38,143 nucleotides of DNA from Nakamurella silvestris (lineage in GTDB: Bacteria > Actinomycetota > Actinomycetes > Mycobacteriales > Nakamurellaceae): positions 1-38,143 of the forward strand of contig QXCQ01000132.1 of NCBI GenBank assembly GCA_003576535.1, in the 5' to 3' direction. The notes beneath the pieces are model-generated. The model worked only from the letters and a program-made list of their open reading frames with translations. It made no database searches and was not told the origin of the DNA. A program made the position numbers and the translations under genes. Positions 27,016 to 33,962 of the stretch are shown here, in pieces (position 1 is the first letter of the stretch; each line of letters begins with the position of its first letter).

Positions 27016-27039
27016 TACACTAGCTTGAAGCAAGCCTAG
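27016..27039 (+). promoter_or_regulatory. HxlR-gene promoter -10 and inverted-repeat operator
   Basis: TACACT (27016-27021) is a good -10. Overlapping it and covering the likely start site is an inverted repeat: CTAG-CTTG (27020-27027), AAG spacer, CAAG-C-CTAG (27031-27039). HxlR-family proteins usually bind inverted repeats beside their own genes, so this is a likely autoregulatory site and may also affect the divergent fabF. Confidence 0.6.
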
Positions 27040-27055
27040 CCCGGAGGAGAATGAC

Positions 27056-27583
27056 ATGGCGCTGCGGTCGGACTGGTCGACGAAGAACTGCCCGATCGCA
27101 CGGTCCCTGGATGTGGTCGGTGATCCCTGGATCCTGTTGATCGTCCGCGAGGCCCTGATGGGCACCCGGCGGTTCGACCAGTTCCGGACGAAGCTCGGTG
27201 TGGCCGACACGGTGCTCAGCCGCCGGCTCGGTGCGATGGTCGACGGCGGACTGCTCGCCAAGGTTCCGTACCGCGCCGAGCAGCGGGTCCACCACGAGTA
27301 CGAGCTGACGGCGGCAGGAGCGGATCTGCTGCCCCTGGTGAACGCCCTCCTGCTCTGGGGGGAGAAGCACACCCCCACCCCGGCGACGAGCGGGCACCTG
27401 GCCATCCTGCACATCGACTGTGATGCCGCCGCCGATGACGGGCCCGTGGAATCGTCCACTGCGGAGGTCTGCAGCAGGTGCGGCCGACCATTGGTGTCCG
27501 GCGCGGTGGCCTGGGACCGGTCCTGGGTCGAGGACGACCCGACGGTGCTGGCCGGCGCGGGTTCCGCTAGAAGTCACGGCTAG
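27056..27583 (+). CDS. HxlR-family winged-helix transcriptional regulator
   Basis: Encodes 175 residues. The N-terminal HxlR domain (about 10-105) shows CPIARSLDVVGDPWILLIVRE, RRFDQFRTKLG, LSRRLGAMVDGGLL and YELTAAGADLLPL, the standard signature. Cys12 is at the position that senses redox or electrophiles in some relatives. The C-terminal extension (about 115-175) includes CSRCGRPL, a possible metal-binding pair. GGAGGAGA at 27043-27050 is a strong ribosome-binding site. The gene diverges from fabF and converges with ideR. The ligand is unknown. Confidence 0.9.
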   Translation: MALRSDWSTKNCPIARSLDVVGDPWILLIVREALMGTRRFDQFRTKLGVADTVLSRRLGAMVDGGLLAKVPYRAEQRVHHEYELTAAGADLLPLVNALLLWGEKHTPTPATSGHLAILHIDCDAAADDGPVESSTAEVCSRCGRPLVSGAVAWDRSWVEDDPTVLAGAGSARSHG

Positions 27584-27598
27584 CCCAGGACAGTCGAA

Positions 27599-27640
27599 AC
27601 GGGTGGTCGCTCCGCTGCGAGAAGCGGACCGACCACCCGT
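27599..27640. terminator. Bidirectional hairpin between convergent HxlR and ideR genes
   Basis: ACGGGTGGTCG (27599-27609) pairs perfectly with CGACCACCCGT (27630-27640), with an inner CCGCT/AGCGG stem. It lies between two convergent stop codons (27583 and 27662). No strong T-run is present on either strand, so the termination call is from structure and place. Confidence 0.65.
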
Positions 27641-27661
27641 TGACGGGGGTGCTGCGTGTGT

Positions 27662-28351
27662 TCAGGAGGCCGCGCGGACGTGGATCCCCTTGGCGATCTC
27701 CCGGCTCAGTTCCGTGGTGATCGGCCCGTCGACGGCCACCAGGGCGTCCGCCCGGTATCCGAATTCGATGGTCTTCCCGGGGACGATGCCGCCCCGCTGG
27801 AGCTGATCCATCACCTCGGGCAGGTTCTGCACCGGCTCGATGATCCGGCGGATCTCCCACTTGCCGCCACGGGTGGCGGCCTGCTCGGCACTGATCAGGT
27901 CGACATGGGACTCGCTGCTGACCTCCTCGGTGAAACCGAGCTGGTCCAGGCCGGGAATCGGGTTCCCGTACGGCGAGGTGTGCGGGTGCCCGAGCAGCGC
28001 GACTAGTCGCTGCTCGACCTGCTCGCTCATGACGTGCTCCCAGCGGCAGGCCTCGACGTGGACATCACGCCAGTCCAGCCCGATCACGTCGAGCAGCAGT
28101 CGCTCGGCGAGGCGGTGTTTGCGCATCACCGAGGTGGCGCGTTCGCGCCCGAAGTCGGTCAGTTCCAGATGACGGTCGTCGGAGACCACCAGCAAATTGT
28201 CACGTTGCATCCGGGCGACGGTCTGACTGACCGTCGGCCCGCTCTGGTTCAGACGTTCGGCAATTCGTGCCCGCAGGGGCACAATGCCTTCCTCTTCGAG
28301 TTCGTAGATAGTGCGGAGGTACATCTCAGTCGTATCGATGAGGTCGTTCAC
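27662..28351 (-). CDS. ideR: Iron-dependent repressor of the DtxR/IdeR family
   Basis: Encodes 229 residues, almost the same length as DtxR and with the same residue numbering. The winged-helix domain has DTTEMYLRTIYELEEEG and LRARIAERLNQSGPTVSQTV. Metal ligands known for DtxR are all present: Met10, Cys102, Glu105 and His106 (primary site) and His79, Glu83 and His98 (ancillary site). GNPIPGLDQLG precedes the C-terminal SH3-like domain. IdeR with Fe(II) represses siderophore and iron-uptake genes. The start is GTG at 28351, with AGGGGA upstream. TACCAT at 28385-28380 (minus strand) is a possible -10. The nearby genes give no iron-uptake context. Confidence 0.94.
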   Translation of the reverse strand: MNDLIDTTEMYLRTIYELEEEGIVPLRARIAERLNQSGPTVSQTVARMQRDNLLVVSDDRHLELTDFGRERATSVMRKHRLAERLLLDVIGLDWRDVHVEACRWEHVMSEQVEQRLVALLGHPHTSPYGNPIPGLDQLGFTEEVSSESHVDLISAEQAATRGGKWEIRRIIEPVQNLPEVMDQLQRGGIVPGKTIEFGYRADALVAVDGPITTELSREIAKGIHVRAAS

Positions 28352-28643
28352 CGTGGCGTCCCCTTCATGGCTCTAGATGATGGTAGCCCGAGCCGTTGGA
28401 CTCTTGCGTCCCCGGCTCGGGTGTGAGTCGGGTTCGTCGGAGCGATGTGGGTCTGTGGTCCCACACCTAGAACGATCAGTACACCCTTACTTATTTCCAC
28501 CGTCCCTCCGGCAGACGGTCCCGGGCCGGTCGCGGCACACGACGACGGTCCCGGAGCCCCCGTGGCACCCGGCGGGACGGGCGGAGGGGATGATCAGAGC
28601 ACACGATAGGCAGAACGACGCAGTCCGGTTGGGAGAACGCGCG

Positions 28644-29510
28644 ATGGGTGGATCGAACCCTGGGACCCTCGACGACAGGCCCACGGTCCTGGTGGAGGCC
28701 ACCGACCTGGCCGAGGAGATGCTGGGACACGCGGTCCCGGTGGTGCTGGACATCCGCTGGAGTCTGAGCGGTTCCGACCGGGAGGGCTACCGGGCCGGTC
28801 ATGTGCCGGGGGCCCTCTTCGTCGACCTGGACGCCGAACTCGCCGACCCGGTCGGCGACGGGTCTCTCGGCCGTCATCCCCTTCCCGGCGCGACGGCCCT
28901 GCAGGCCCTGTGGCGCCGGGTCGGGATCCGCCCGACCGACACCGTGGTGGTCTACGACGCGAACAACGCCTCCGCGGCCGCCCGGGCCTGGTGGCTGCTG
29001 CGCTGGTCGGGCATCCCGGCCCGGGTGCTGAACGGGGGACTGGCAGCCTGGGAGGCCGCCGGTCTGCGCACCATTCCGGGTGACGGGACCCCGTTGGTGC
29101 CCGGCTCGGTGACGGTGGTCGGGGACCGGCTGCCGACGGTGGACCCGGAGGCCGCCGCAGCGCTGGCGTCCGATCCGGCGACGGTGCTGCTCGATGCCCG
29201 GGCGGCGGCACGGTACCGCGGTGAGGTGGAGCCGATCGATCCGAAGGCCGGACACATCCCCGGGGCGGCCAACCTTCCGTTCACCGATCTGCTGGAACCC
29301 GACGGCCGGTTCCGACCCGAAGCCGAACTGCGCGAGGCCTTCGCCGCCGCCGGGATCGTCCCCGGTGTCACGGCGGGTGCCTCCTGCGGCTCGGGAGTGA
29401 CGGCCTGCCATCTGATCCTGGCCGCCGCCTCGGTGGGCCTGCCGCTGGCCCTGTACCCGGGGTCCTTCTCCCAATGGTGTGCGCTCGATCGGGAGATCGC
29501 CACCGGCTGA
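28644..29510 (+). CDS. sseA: Two-domain sulfurtransferase (rhodanese / 3-mercaptopyruvate sulfurtransferase type)
   Basis: Encodes 288 residues. Two rhodanese domains are visible: an inactive N-terminal one (VLDIRWSLSG ... GHVPGALFVDLD ... VVYDANNASAAARAWWLLRW) and an active C-terminal one (LLDARAAARYRG ... GHIPGAANLPF). The catalytic loop is CGSGVTAC with Cys248; the CGSGVT form is more typical of mercaptopyruvate than thiosulfate sulfurtransferases, though substrate cannot be settled from sequence. The ATG at 28644 has GGGAGA (28631-28636) at good spacing. An ATG at 28590 has GGAGGGG directly abutting it and is less likely. The 292 bp upstream hold only weak promoter-like words. Confidence 0.9.
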   Translation: MGGSNPGTLDDRPTVLVEATDLAEEMLGHAVPVVLDIRWSLSGSDREGYRAGHVPGALFVDLDAELADPVGDGSLGRHPLPGATALQALWRRVGIRPTDTVVVYDANNASAAARAWWLLRWSGIPARVLNGGLAAWEAAGLRTIPGDGTPLVPGSVTVVGDRLPTVDPEAAAALASDPATVLLDARAAARYRGEVEPIDPKAGHIPGAANLPFTDLLEPDGRFRPEAELREAFAAAGIVPGVTAGASCGSGVTACHLILAAASVGLPLALYPGSFSQWCALDREIATG

Positions 29511-29678
29511 AGGCTCGCGGCTCGCTGCGCTCCGGGAGACGTGTGGTTCGCCGACCCGCGTCGGGTGGTCGACGTCGGAGTCGGGGTCGGCCTTGGGTGG
29601 CCGGCCGCGGGTGGCCGGCCGCGGCCGGCCGGTGCCGGGGCCGGTGAGCGGTTCGGCCGACTCGCGCGTCCTAGAGGT

Positions 29679-30272
29679 ATGAGGGCAGGACCGGACGTCA
29701 TCACCAGGGGGCACACGTTGGCAGCAGCACCGACCGAGGATGATCCGTCCACGGCCGAACCAGGCGGTGCGACCGACCCGGATGCGGGTGTGGACCCGAC
29801 CGTGTTCCTACGGGAGAACCTGGGCCGGCTGGTGCGATTTGCCGCAGCGCTGTGCGGGAACGCCACCGACGGGGAAGACCTGGTCGCCACAGCCGTGCTG
29901 GCCTCCCTGCCCCGGTGGCAGGCGATCACCGGCTCCCACTACGGCTATCTCCGTCAGGCCGTGCTCAACGAGCACATCGGCGGGGTGCGCAAGCAGATCC
30001 GGCGGCGGCGGTTGGAGCCGGTACCGGTCCACCCGGTGGAACCGGACCGGTCGGACCGGGTGAATGCGCGGATCACCGTGGGCGCGGCCCTCGACGCCAT
30101 TCCCGATCTCCAACGAACCGTCCTGGTGCTCCGCTACTTCGAGGATCTGCCGGTGGCCGAGGTCGCCCGGGTCCTCGGCCGGCCGGACGGCACGATTCGC
30201 AGGATCACCCACGAGGGCTTGACGGCCCTGCGCGCCCAGGAACTGTTCACCCACCCAGGTCAGGAGTCCTGA
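29679..30272 (+). CDS. ECF sigma factor, SigE-like family
   Basis: Encodes about 197 residues. Region 2 (about 40-95) includes FLRENLGRLVRFAAALCG, GEDLVATAVLASLPRW and YGYLRQAVLNEHI. Region 4 (about 125-185) includes IPDLQRTVLVLRYFEDL and the helix-turn-helix VAEVARVLGRPDGTIRRI. This matches the actinobacterial SigE-type ECF subgroup. The start is uncertain: the ATG at 29679 has AGAGG close by, and a TTG at 29718 with AGGGGG upstream is an alternative. The stop overlaps the next ATG by one base (TGATG), so it is co-translated with a membrane protein that may control it. The 168 bp upstream are GC-rich repeats of GGCCGGCC type with no gene. Confidence 0.87.
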   Translation: MRAGPDVITRGHTLAAAPTEDDPSTAEPGGATDPDAGVDPTVFLRENLGRLVRFAAALCGNATDGEDLVATAVLASLPRWQAITGSHYGYLRQAVLNEHIGGVRKQIRRRRLEPVPVHPVEPDRSDRVNARITVGAALDAIPDLQRTVLVLRYFEDLPVAEVARVLGRPDGTIRRITHEGLTALRAQELFTHPGQES

Positions 30273-32116
30273 TGACCGACCACGAGAACGACGGCATGGA
30301 CTTCAACGCCGACGAGACCACCGAACTGTCCCGGCTGATGCGGGCCGAGTTCGGCGGGGTCGAACCGAGTGAGTTCCTGCTGGCCCGACTCGGTGCGGCC
30401 GTCCCGGGCGCGGATTCCGGTGAGGAGGAGCCGGCGAACCCTGGATCTGCGGCGGCGACGGTCGTCGACCTCCACCCGGTGCGACGACGACGTGGCTGGT
30501 GGGTACCCGCCGCGGCGGCCGTCCTGGTGGGTATGGTGATCACCGGTGCCCTGATCATCGGCAAGTCGACCACTGCCGGGCCGGCACCCGCGGTGCCGCT
30601 CCCGGGTCCGGTGGACGGCAGTTCCGTGACCGTCGAGAAGCCGGCGTCGCTCGCCGCCCCGGTCCCGTTACCCGTGGCCGACTGGCCGGGCGGTGCGGAT
30701 CACCCGTTCGGATTCGCCGACAACGCACAAGGATGGGTCGGTTCGATCACCCTGGACTACTCGGGAATCTGCCTGCAACCGCTGTTCTCGGGTGTGCAGG
30801 GCTACACGGCCTGGCCGGCCGGGTACTCGATCGTCTCCAACGACTACACCTGGGAGGTGCTGGATCCGGCCGGTGTGCCCGTCGCCAACCCCCTGAGCAG
30901 GTTCGTGGCCGGGGAGGCGGTGCAGATCCCGGCGGACTCGACGGACCCGTGCCTGCCGCCCGGCGGGACGGCCTACGTCATCGATCCGGTCGATCCGCCG
31001 GCGCTGCCGGACGCCCGGGTGATCCTGCCGACGAACCCGGACACCCCGATGGAACCATCGGCCGATGCGGTCGGTCTGGGTGGTGACCTGGGCTGGGATC
31101 AGAGATGTTTCACCGTCGGGTCGGGCACCAAGAAGGTCAACCTGTTGTGGCCTCCCGGGTACGTCGGCTACCACCGGTCGTTGTGGTCGCTGTCGGTGGT
31201 CAACCGGCTCGGCCAGGTGGTCATGGAGTCCGGTCAGCCGGTGTCGCTGGTCGGTACCTACGTCACCGTTCCGGCTGCGTTGGACAGCCCGTGCGCGCCG
31301 GCCGGGTCGAAGGCCTTCAGCGTCGAGGGCAGTTGGAGTGCCAGTGCTGGTGTGGGGGCAGGTGGGGAGCCGCACGAGGTGACGGAAGGGGTGCCTGGCG
31401 GGCCTGCGCCTACCTCGGAACCGGCTGCGCCGGTCAGCGCTGCGTTGCCCACCTCGGAGTGGAAGGTGGGTCAGGTCGGGCGCGGGGCCGTGCTGGCCGG
31501 CACCCTGGTCTGGGACGGGGAGTGCGTGCGTGTCCGGCGTGACGAGGACGAATCGGTGATCCCGGTGATCTGGCCGAAGGGGTACAGCGTGTCCCACACC
31601 GATGAGGTGGCAACAGTTCTCGACGAGGACGGCAATCCGGCGTTGGAATCGGGCCAGCGGGTCGCCTTCGGCGGCGGGTTCACCGACACCGCGCCGACCG
31701 GGCCGTGCGTGGATGCACATGCCTTCACCGTCGAGTCCGATCCGCACGACCAGTCGGGGGCCACCGACGCGGTGATGCGGGACGTGGTCCAGGCCCTGCG
31801 TGATGCCGATCCGCCGAACCGGGTGGACACCGCCTCGTGGGTGCGGACCACCGCGGCGAAGGCCTTCGCCCTGATCGATCCGGGTTCGGGGTCGGACGAC
31901 CCGGACCAGGAGGTGGTGGTGCTCCAGGTCGGTGGAAAGGTCGTGTACGCCGATGCTCCGCTGCCGTACACCCCGACCGGGCCCGCCGCACTGCCCGCGG
32001 GGAAAAACTACGTCGAGGTGTTCGACGCCCGGACCCTGGAGTCGTTCGCGGTGGTACAGACCGGGGGTGACCCGGCCGACCTGTCGGTGCTGGGCAAGGT
32101 GCATCCCCTCACCTGA
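30272..32116 (+). CDS. Membrane-anchored protein with three cysteine-paired extracellular repeats, coupled to an ECF sigma factor
   Basis: Encodes 614 residues; no named family recognised. A cytoplasmic N-terminus of about 74 residues (with ELSRLMRAEFGGVEPSEFLL), one transmembrane helix (about 75-97), then a large outside region. Three repeats share the pattern G-x-L-x-(W/Y)D/S-x-x-C ... (L/I)WP-x-GY ... V-x-D-x-x-G-x-P(V/A) ... SGQ-x-V ... D(S/T)PC. Cysteine pairs at 167/227, 279/341 and 418/479 are 60-62 residues apart, suggesting one disulfide per module. A different C-terminal domain (about 495-614) follows. The topology and one-base overlap with the sigma gene fit an anti-sigma or sensor partner, but no classical anti-sigma domain is evident. 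A long palindrome follows 4 bases after the stop. Confidence 0.8.
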   Translation: MTDHENDGMDFNADETTELSRLMRAEFGGVEPSEFLLARLGAAVPGADSGEEEPANPGSAAATVVDLHPVRRRRGWWVPAAAAVLVGMVITGALIIGKSTTAGPAPAVPLPGPVDGSSVTVEKPASLAAPVPLPVADWPGGADHPFGFADNAQGWVGSITLDYSGICLQPLFSGVQGYTAWPAGYSIVSNDYTWEVLDPAGVPVANPLSRFVAGEAVQIPADSTDPCLPPGGTAYVIDPVDPPALPDARVILPTNPDTPMEPSADAVGLGGDLGWDQRCFTVGSGTKKVNLLWPPGYVGYHRSLWSLSVVNRLGQVVMESGQPVSLVGTYVTVPAALDSPCAPAGSKAFSVEGSWSASAGVGAGGEPHEVTEGVPGGPAPTSEPAAPVSAALPTSEWKVGQVGRGAVLAGTLVWDGECVRVRRDEDESVIPVIWPKGYSVSHTDEVATVLDEDGNPALESGQRVAFGGGFTDTAPTGPCVDAHAFTVESDPHDQSGATDAVMRDVVQALRDADPPNRVDTASWVRTTAAKAFALIDPGSGSDDPDQEVVVLQVGGKVVYADAPLPYTPTGPAALPAGKNYVEVFDARTLESFAVVQTGGDPADLSVLGKVHPLT

Positions 32117-32119
32117 CTC

Positions 32120-32193
32120 CTGTTCCCGCGCACCGTTTCGGGATCCGCGCACCCTGTAGGGTGCGCCGATCCCGAAACGCTGCGCGGGAACAG
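32120..32193. repeat. Long nested palindrome, variant with the same outer arms
   Basis: The outer arms CTGTTCCCGCGCA/TGCGCGGGAACAG are the same as at 23825 and 24623, but the inner arms differ: CGTTTCGGGATC pairs with GATCCCGAAACG, then GCGCACCCT with AGGGTGCGC. It begins 4 bases after the stop of the preceding gene. The structure is a near-perfect 74-bp cruciform-capable sequence. Confidence 0.9.
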
Positions 32194-32212
32194 GGTGCGG
32201 CTGGTGGCGTCC

Positions 32213-32503
32213 CCGCGAGTGGACCGTGGCACCCCATGATTCGGGGTGTGGGGGTCCGTTCGCGGGGGACGACAGGAGAGGCGGCTGCAGGAACCCGACA
32301 GCGGGTCGCCGTTGGTGGCCGCGCTCCTTGTTGACGCCCGCGCAGTGTGCAGCGAGCGCGATTGTCGGGAGGGCGCGCGGTGGCGGGGGTCTGGGCACCG
32401 GCCGGGCCCAACCCTTCCCGCGAGTGGACGGTGACACTCGTGGCTTTCCCGCGAGTGGACGGTGGCACCTCAGAAGTTGGGGTGTGGGGGTCCCCTCGCG
32501 GGG
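32213..32503 (+). repeat. Intergenic hairpin repeat, two full units and one half unit
   Basis: A full unit lies at 32213-32265, a left half-unit at 32418-32440, and a full unit at 32449-32503. All are in the same orientation as at 1-217 and 33385-33893. The intervening 32266-32417 has no recognisable gene. The following 32504-32615 leads to the lipoprotein gene and shows no clear promoter. Confidence 0.85.
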
Positions 32504-32615
32504 CGGGGCGCGTAGGCAGGTAGTGAGTGATTCCCGATCGCAGTCAACAAATCCGGCGCGGGCCGCGTCTGATCAGCGTGGACACCGAGAGTCGGTACGC
32601 ACTGGGGGGTATGAC

Positions 32616-33365
32616 GTGCCTATTCGATCCGCCATCTGGACGGCCCTGGGGGTTGCCGCGGTGCTCGCCTTGGTGGGGTGTACCCAGAATTCACCGATGG
32701 GCGAAGCCGAAGGACTGATGCTGTCCACGCACCCATCCGCCCAATCGGCCGCAACGACCAGTGGATCGGACGTCACCGGTACGGGCGGTCGGACCGCTCG
32801 ACCCGAGTCCGTCAGAGGCACCATCGATCTGGAGTGCGGGATCGAACCGATCAGCAAGTATCTCGCCACCATGAAGAACTCGCTCGCTGGCCTCCAGGTG
32901 GTCACCGCGACGATCTCACCCACCTCCGAGACCCGGACCGTAGTCGACAGAGGTGACCCGGAAATGCCGGAAAACCTGGTGTACACCCGTGTCCATCTGA
33001 CGGAGGTGACGCCGATCGCGGGCCTGGCGAAACCGGATCTCTCCTCCGCATGGATTCGTGGAGGGATCGCCGGGAGTGTGGTCTACCGGTACGCCCAGGC
33101 GGTCTACGCCTGGGCCGAGGACGGTAGGGCCGTGGTGGTGCTGTCGAAACAAGCTGACGGCGAGACCTACGTGGGCGGAGTATTCCCACTGGTGGGGGAC
33201 CAGATTCTGCTCGACCTGTCTTGCGTCACCTCGGAGGGGACTGCCGTCGGCCGGGGACATTTCACAGGAGAGATCGAGGTTGCCTACGACGGTCGGGCGA
33301 CACTGGAGTCGGTCGACGTCGGGTCGATCAGCCTTCCGGAGTTCTCCCGCAGGCTGAACTCCTGA
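32616..33365 (+). CDS. Putative lipoprotein of unknown function
   Basis: Encodes 249 residues from a GTG with GGGGGG at 32604-32609. The signal peptide ends in a lipobox (LALVGC, Cys22), so the mature protein should be lipid-anchored on the cell surface. A low-complexity Ser/Thr/Gly linker (about 30-65) is followed by a compact domain of about 180 residues with two further cysteines (one in LECGIEP, one in LDLSCVT) and a likely alpha/beta pattern. I recognise no family. It is flanked on both sides by the hairpin repeat arrays, so it stands as a single-gene island between them. Confidence 0.75.
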   Translation: MPIRSAIWTALGVAAVLALVGCTQNSPMGEAEGLMLSTHPSAQSAATTSGSDVTGTGGRTARPESVRGTIDLECGIEPISKYLATMKNSLAGLQVVTATISPTSETRTVVDRGDPEMPENLVYTRVHLTEVTPIAGLAKPDLSSAWIRGGIAGSVVYRYAQAVYAWAEDGRAVVVLSKQADGETYVGGVFPLVGDQILLDLSCVTSEGTAVGRGHFTGEIEVAYDGRATLESVDVGSISLPEFSRRLNS

Positions 33366-33384
33366 CAACCCCGCCCATCTGCTT

Positions 33385-33893
33385 CCGCGAACGGACCTCC
33401 GCACTCCAAAATTGGATGTGGGGGTCCGTTCGGGAGGGCACGCGTTCCTTCGGCGAGTGGACAGTGGCACCCCTTGATTTGGGGTGTGGGCGTCCGTTCG
33501 CGGAGGAGGGCCACGCGTTTCCTTCCGCGAGTGGACAGTGGCACCCCTTGATTTGGGGTGTGGGCGTCCGTTCGCGGAGGAGGGCCACGCGTTTCCTTCC
33601 GCGAGTGGACAGTGGCACCCCTTGATTTGGGGTGTGGGCGTCCGTTCGCGGAGGAGGGCCATGCGTTTCCTTCCGCGAGTGGACGGTGGCACCCGAGAAT
33701 TTGGGGTGTGGGGGTCCGCTCGCGGGGCGGGCGGCTCATTCTGCTTCGGCGAGTGGACGGTGGCACCCCGGGATTTGGGGTGTGGGGGTCCGTTCGCGGG
33801 GGAGGTGCCTGCGAGTGGACGGTGGCACCTCAGAAGTTGGGGTGTGGGGGTCCGTTCGCGGAGGAGGCGCGGGGGGTGAGGGTCCACTCGCGG
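33385..33893 (+). repeat. Hairpin repeat array, 74-bp period
   Basis: A divergent unit lies at 33385-33434 with perfectly complementary arms (CGAACGGAC and GTCCGTTCG). Then GCGAGTGGAC starts units at 33453, 33527, 33601, 33675, 33749 and 33811: five steps, four of exactly 74 bp and the last of 62. The first three units are almost identical, including the linker GAGGGCCACGCGTTTCCTT. A lone right arm GTCCACTCGCGG ends the array at 33882-33893. The roughly 600 bp between 33366 and 33962 hold nothing else except the acuC promoter. Reading frames through the array are artefacts of the repeat. Confidence 0.92.
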
Positions 33894-33950
33894 GGGAATG
33901 CGCCGCCGGCCCGAGGGGGCACCAGCGCCGCACCCCCCGCACCCCTCGAC

Positions 33951-33956
33951 TAGTCT
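33951..33956 (+). promoter_or_regulatory. -10 element of a probably leaderless acuC transcript
   Basis: TAGTCT matches the actinobacterial TANNNT -10 and ends six bases before the acuC ATG at 33963, so transcription would start at or next to the A of the start codon. No ribosome-binding site is visible before the ATG, which supports leaderless translation. Confidence 0.55.
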
Positions 33957-33962
33957 CGGAAA

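Noticed and set aside
29852-30271. In-frame extension of the three-repeat membrane protein into the sigma gene
   Set aside because: It overlaps the sigma factor in another frame; the ATG at 30272 overlapping the sigma stop is the natural start.
33453-33822. Possible CRISPR array
   Set aside because: The repeated part is itself a ~50-bp hairpin and the linkers between the first units are nearly identical, so there are no unique spacers; no cas genes are present.
33284-33953. Overlapping short open frames on both strands through the 74-bp array
   Set aside because: They repeat the same peptide words at the DNA repeat period and have no ribosome-binding sites; open frames are a by-product of the repeat.
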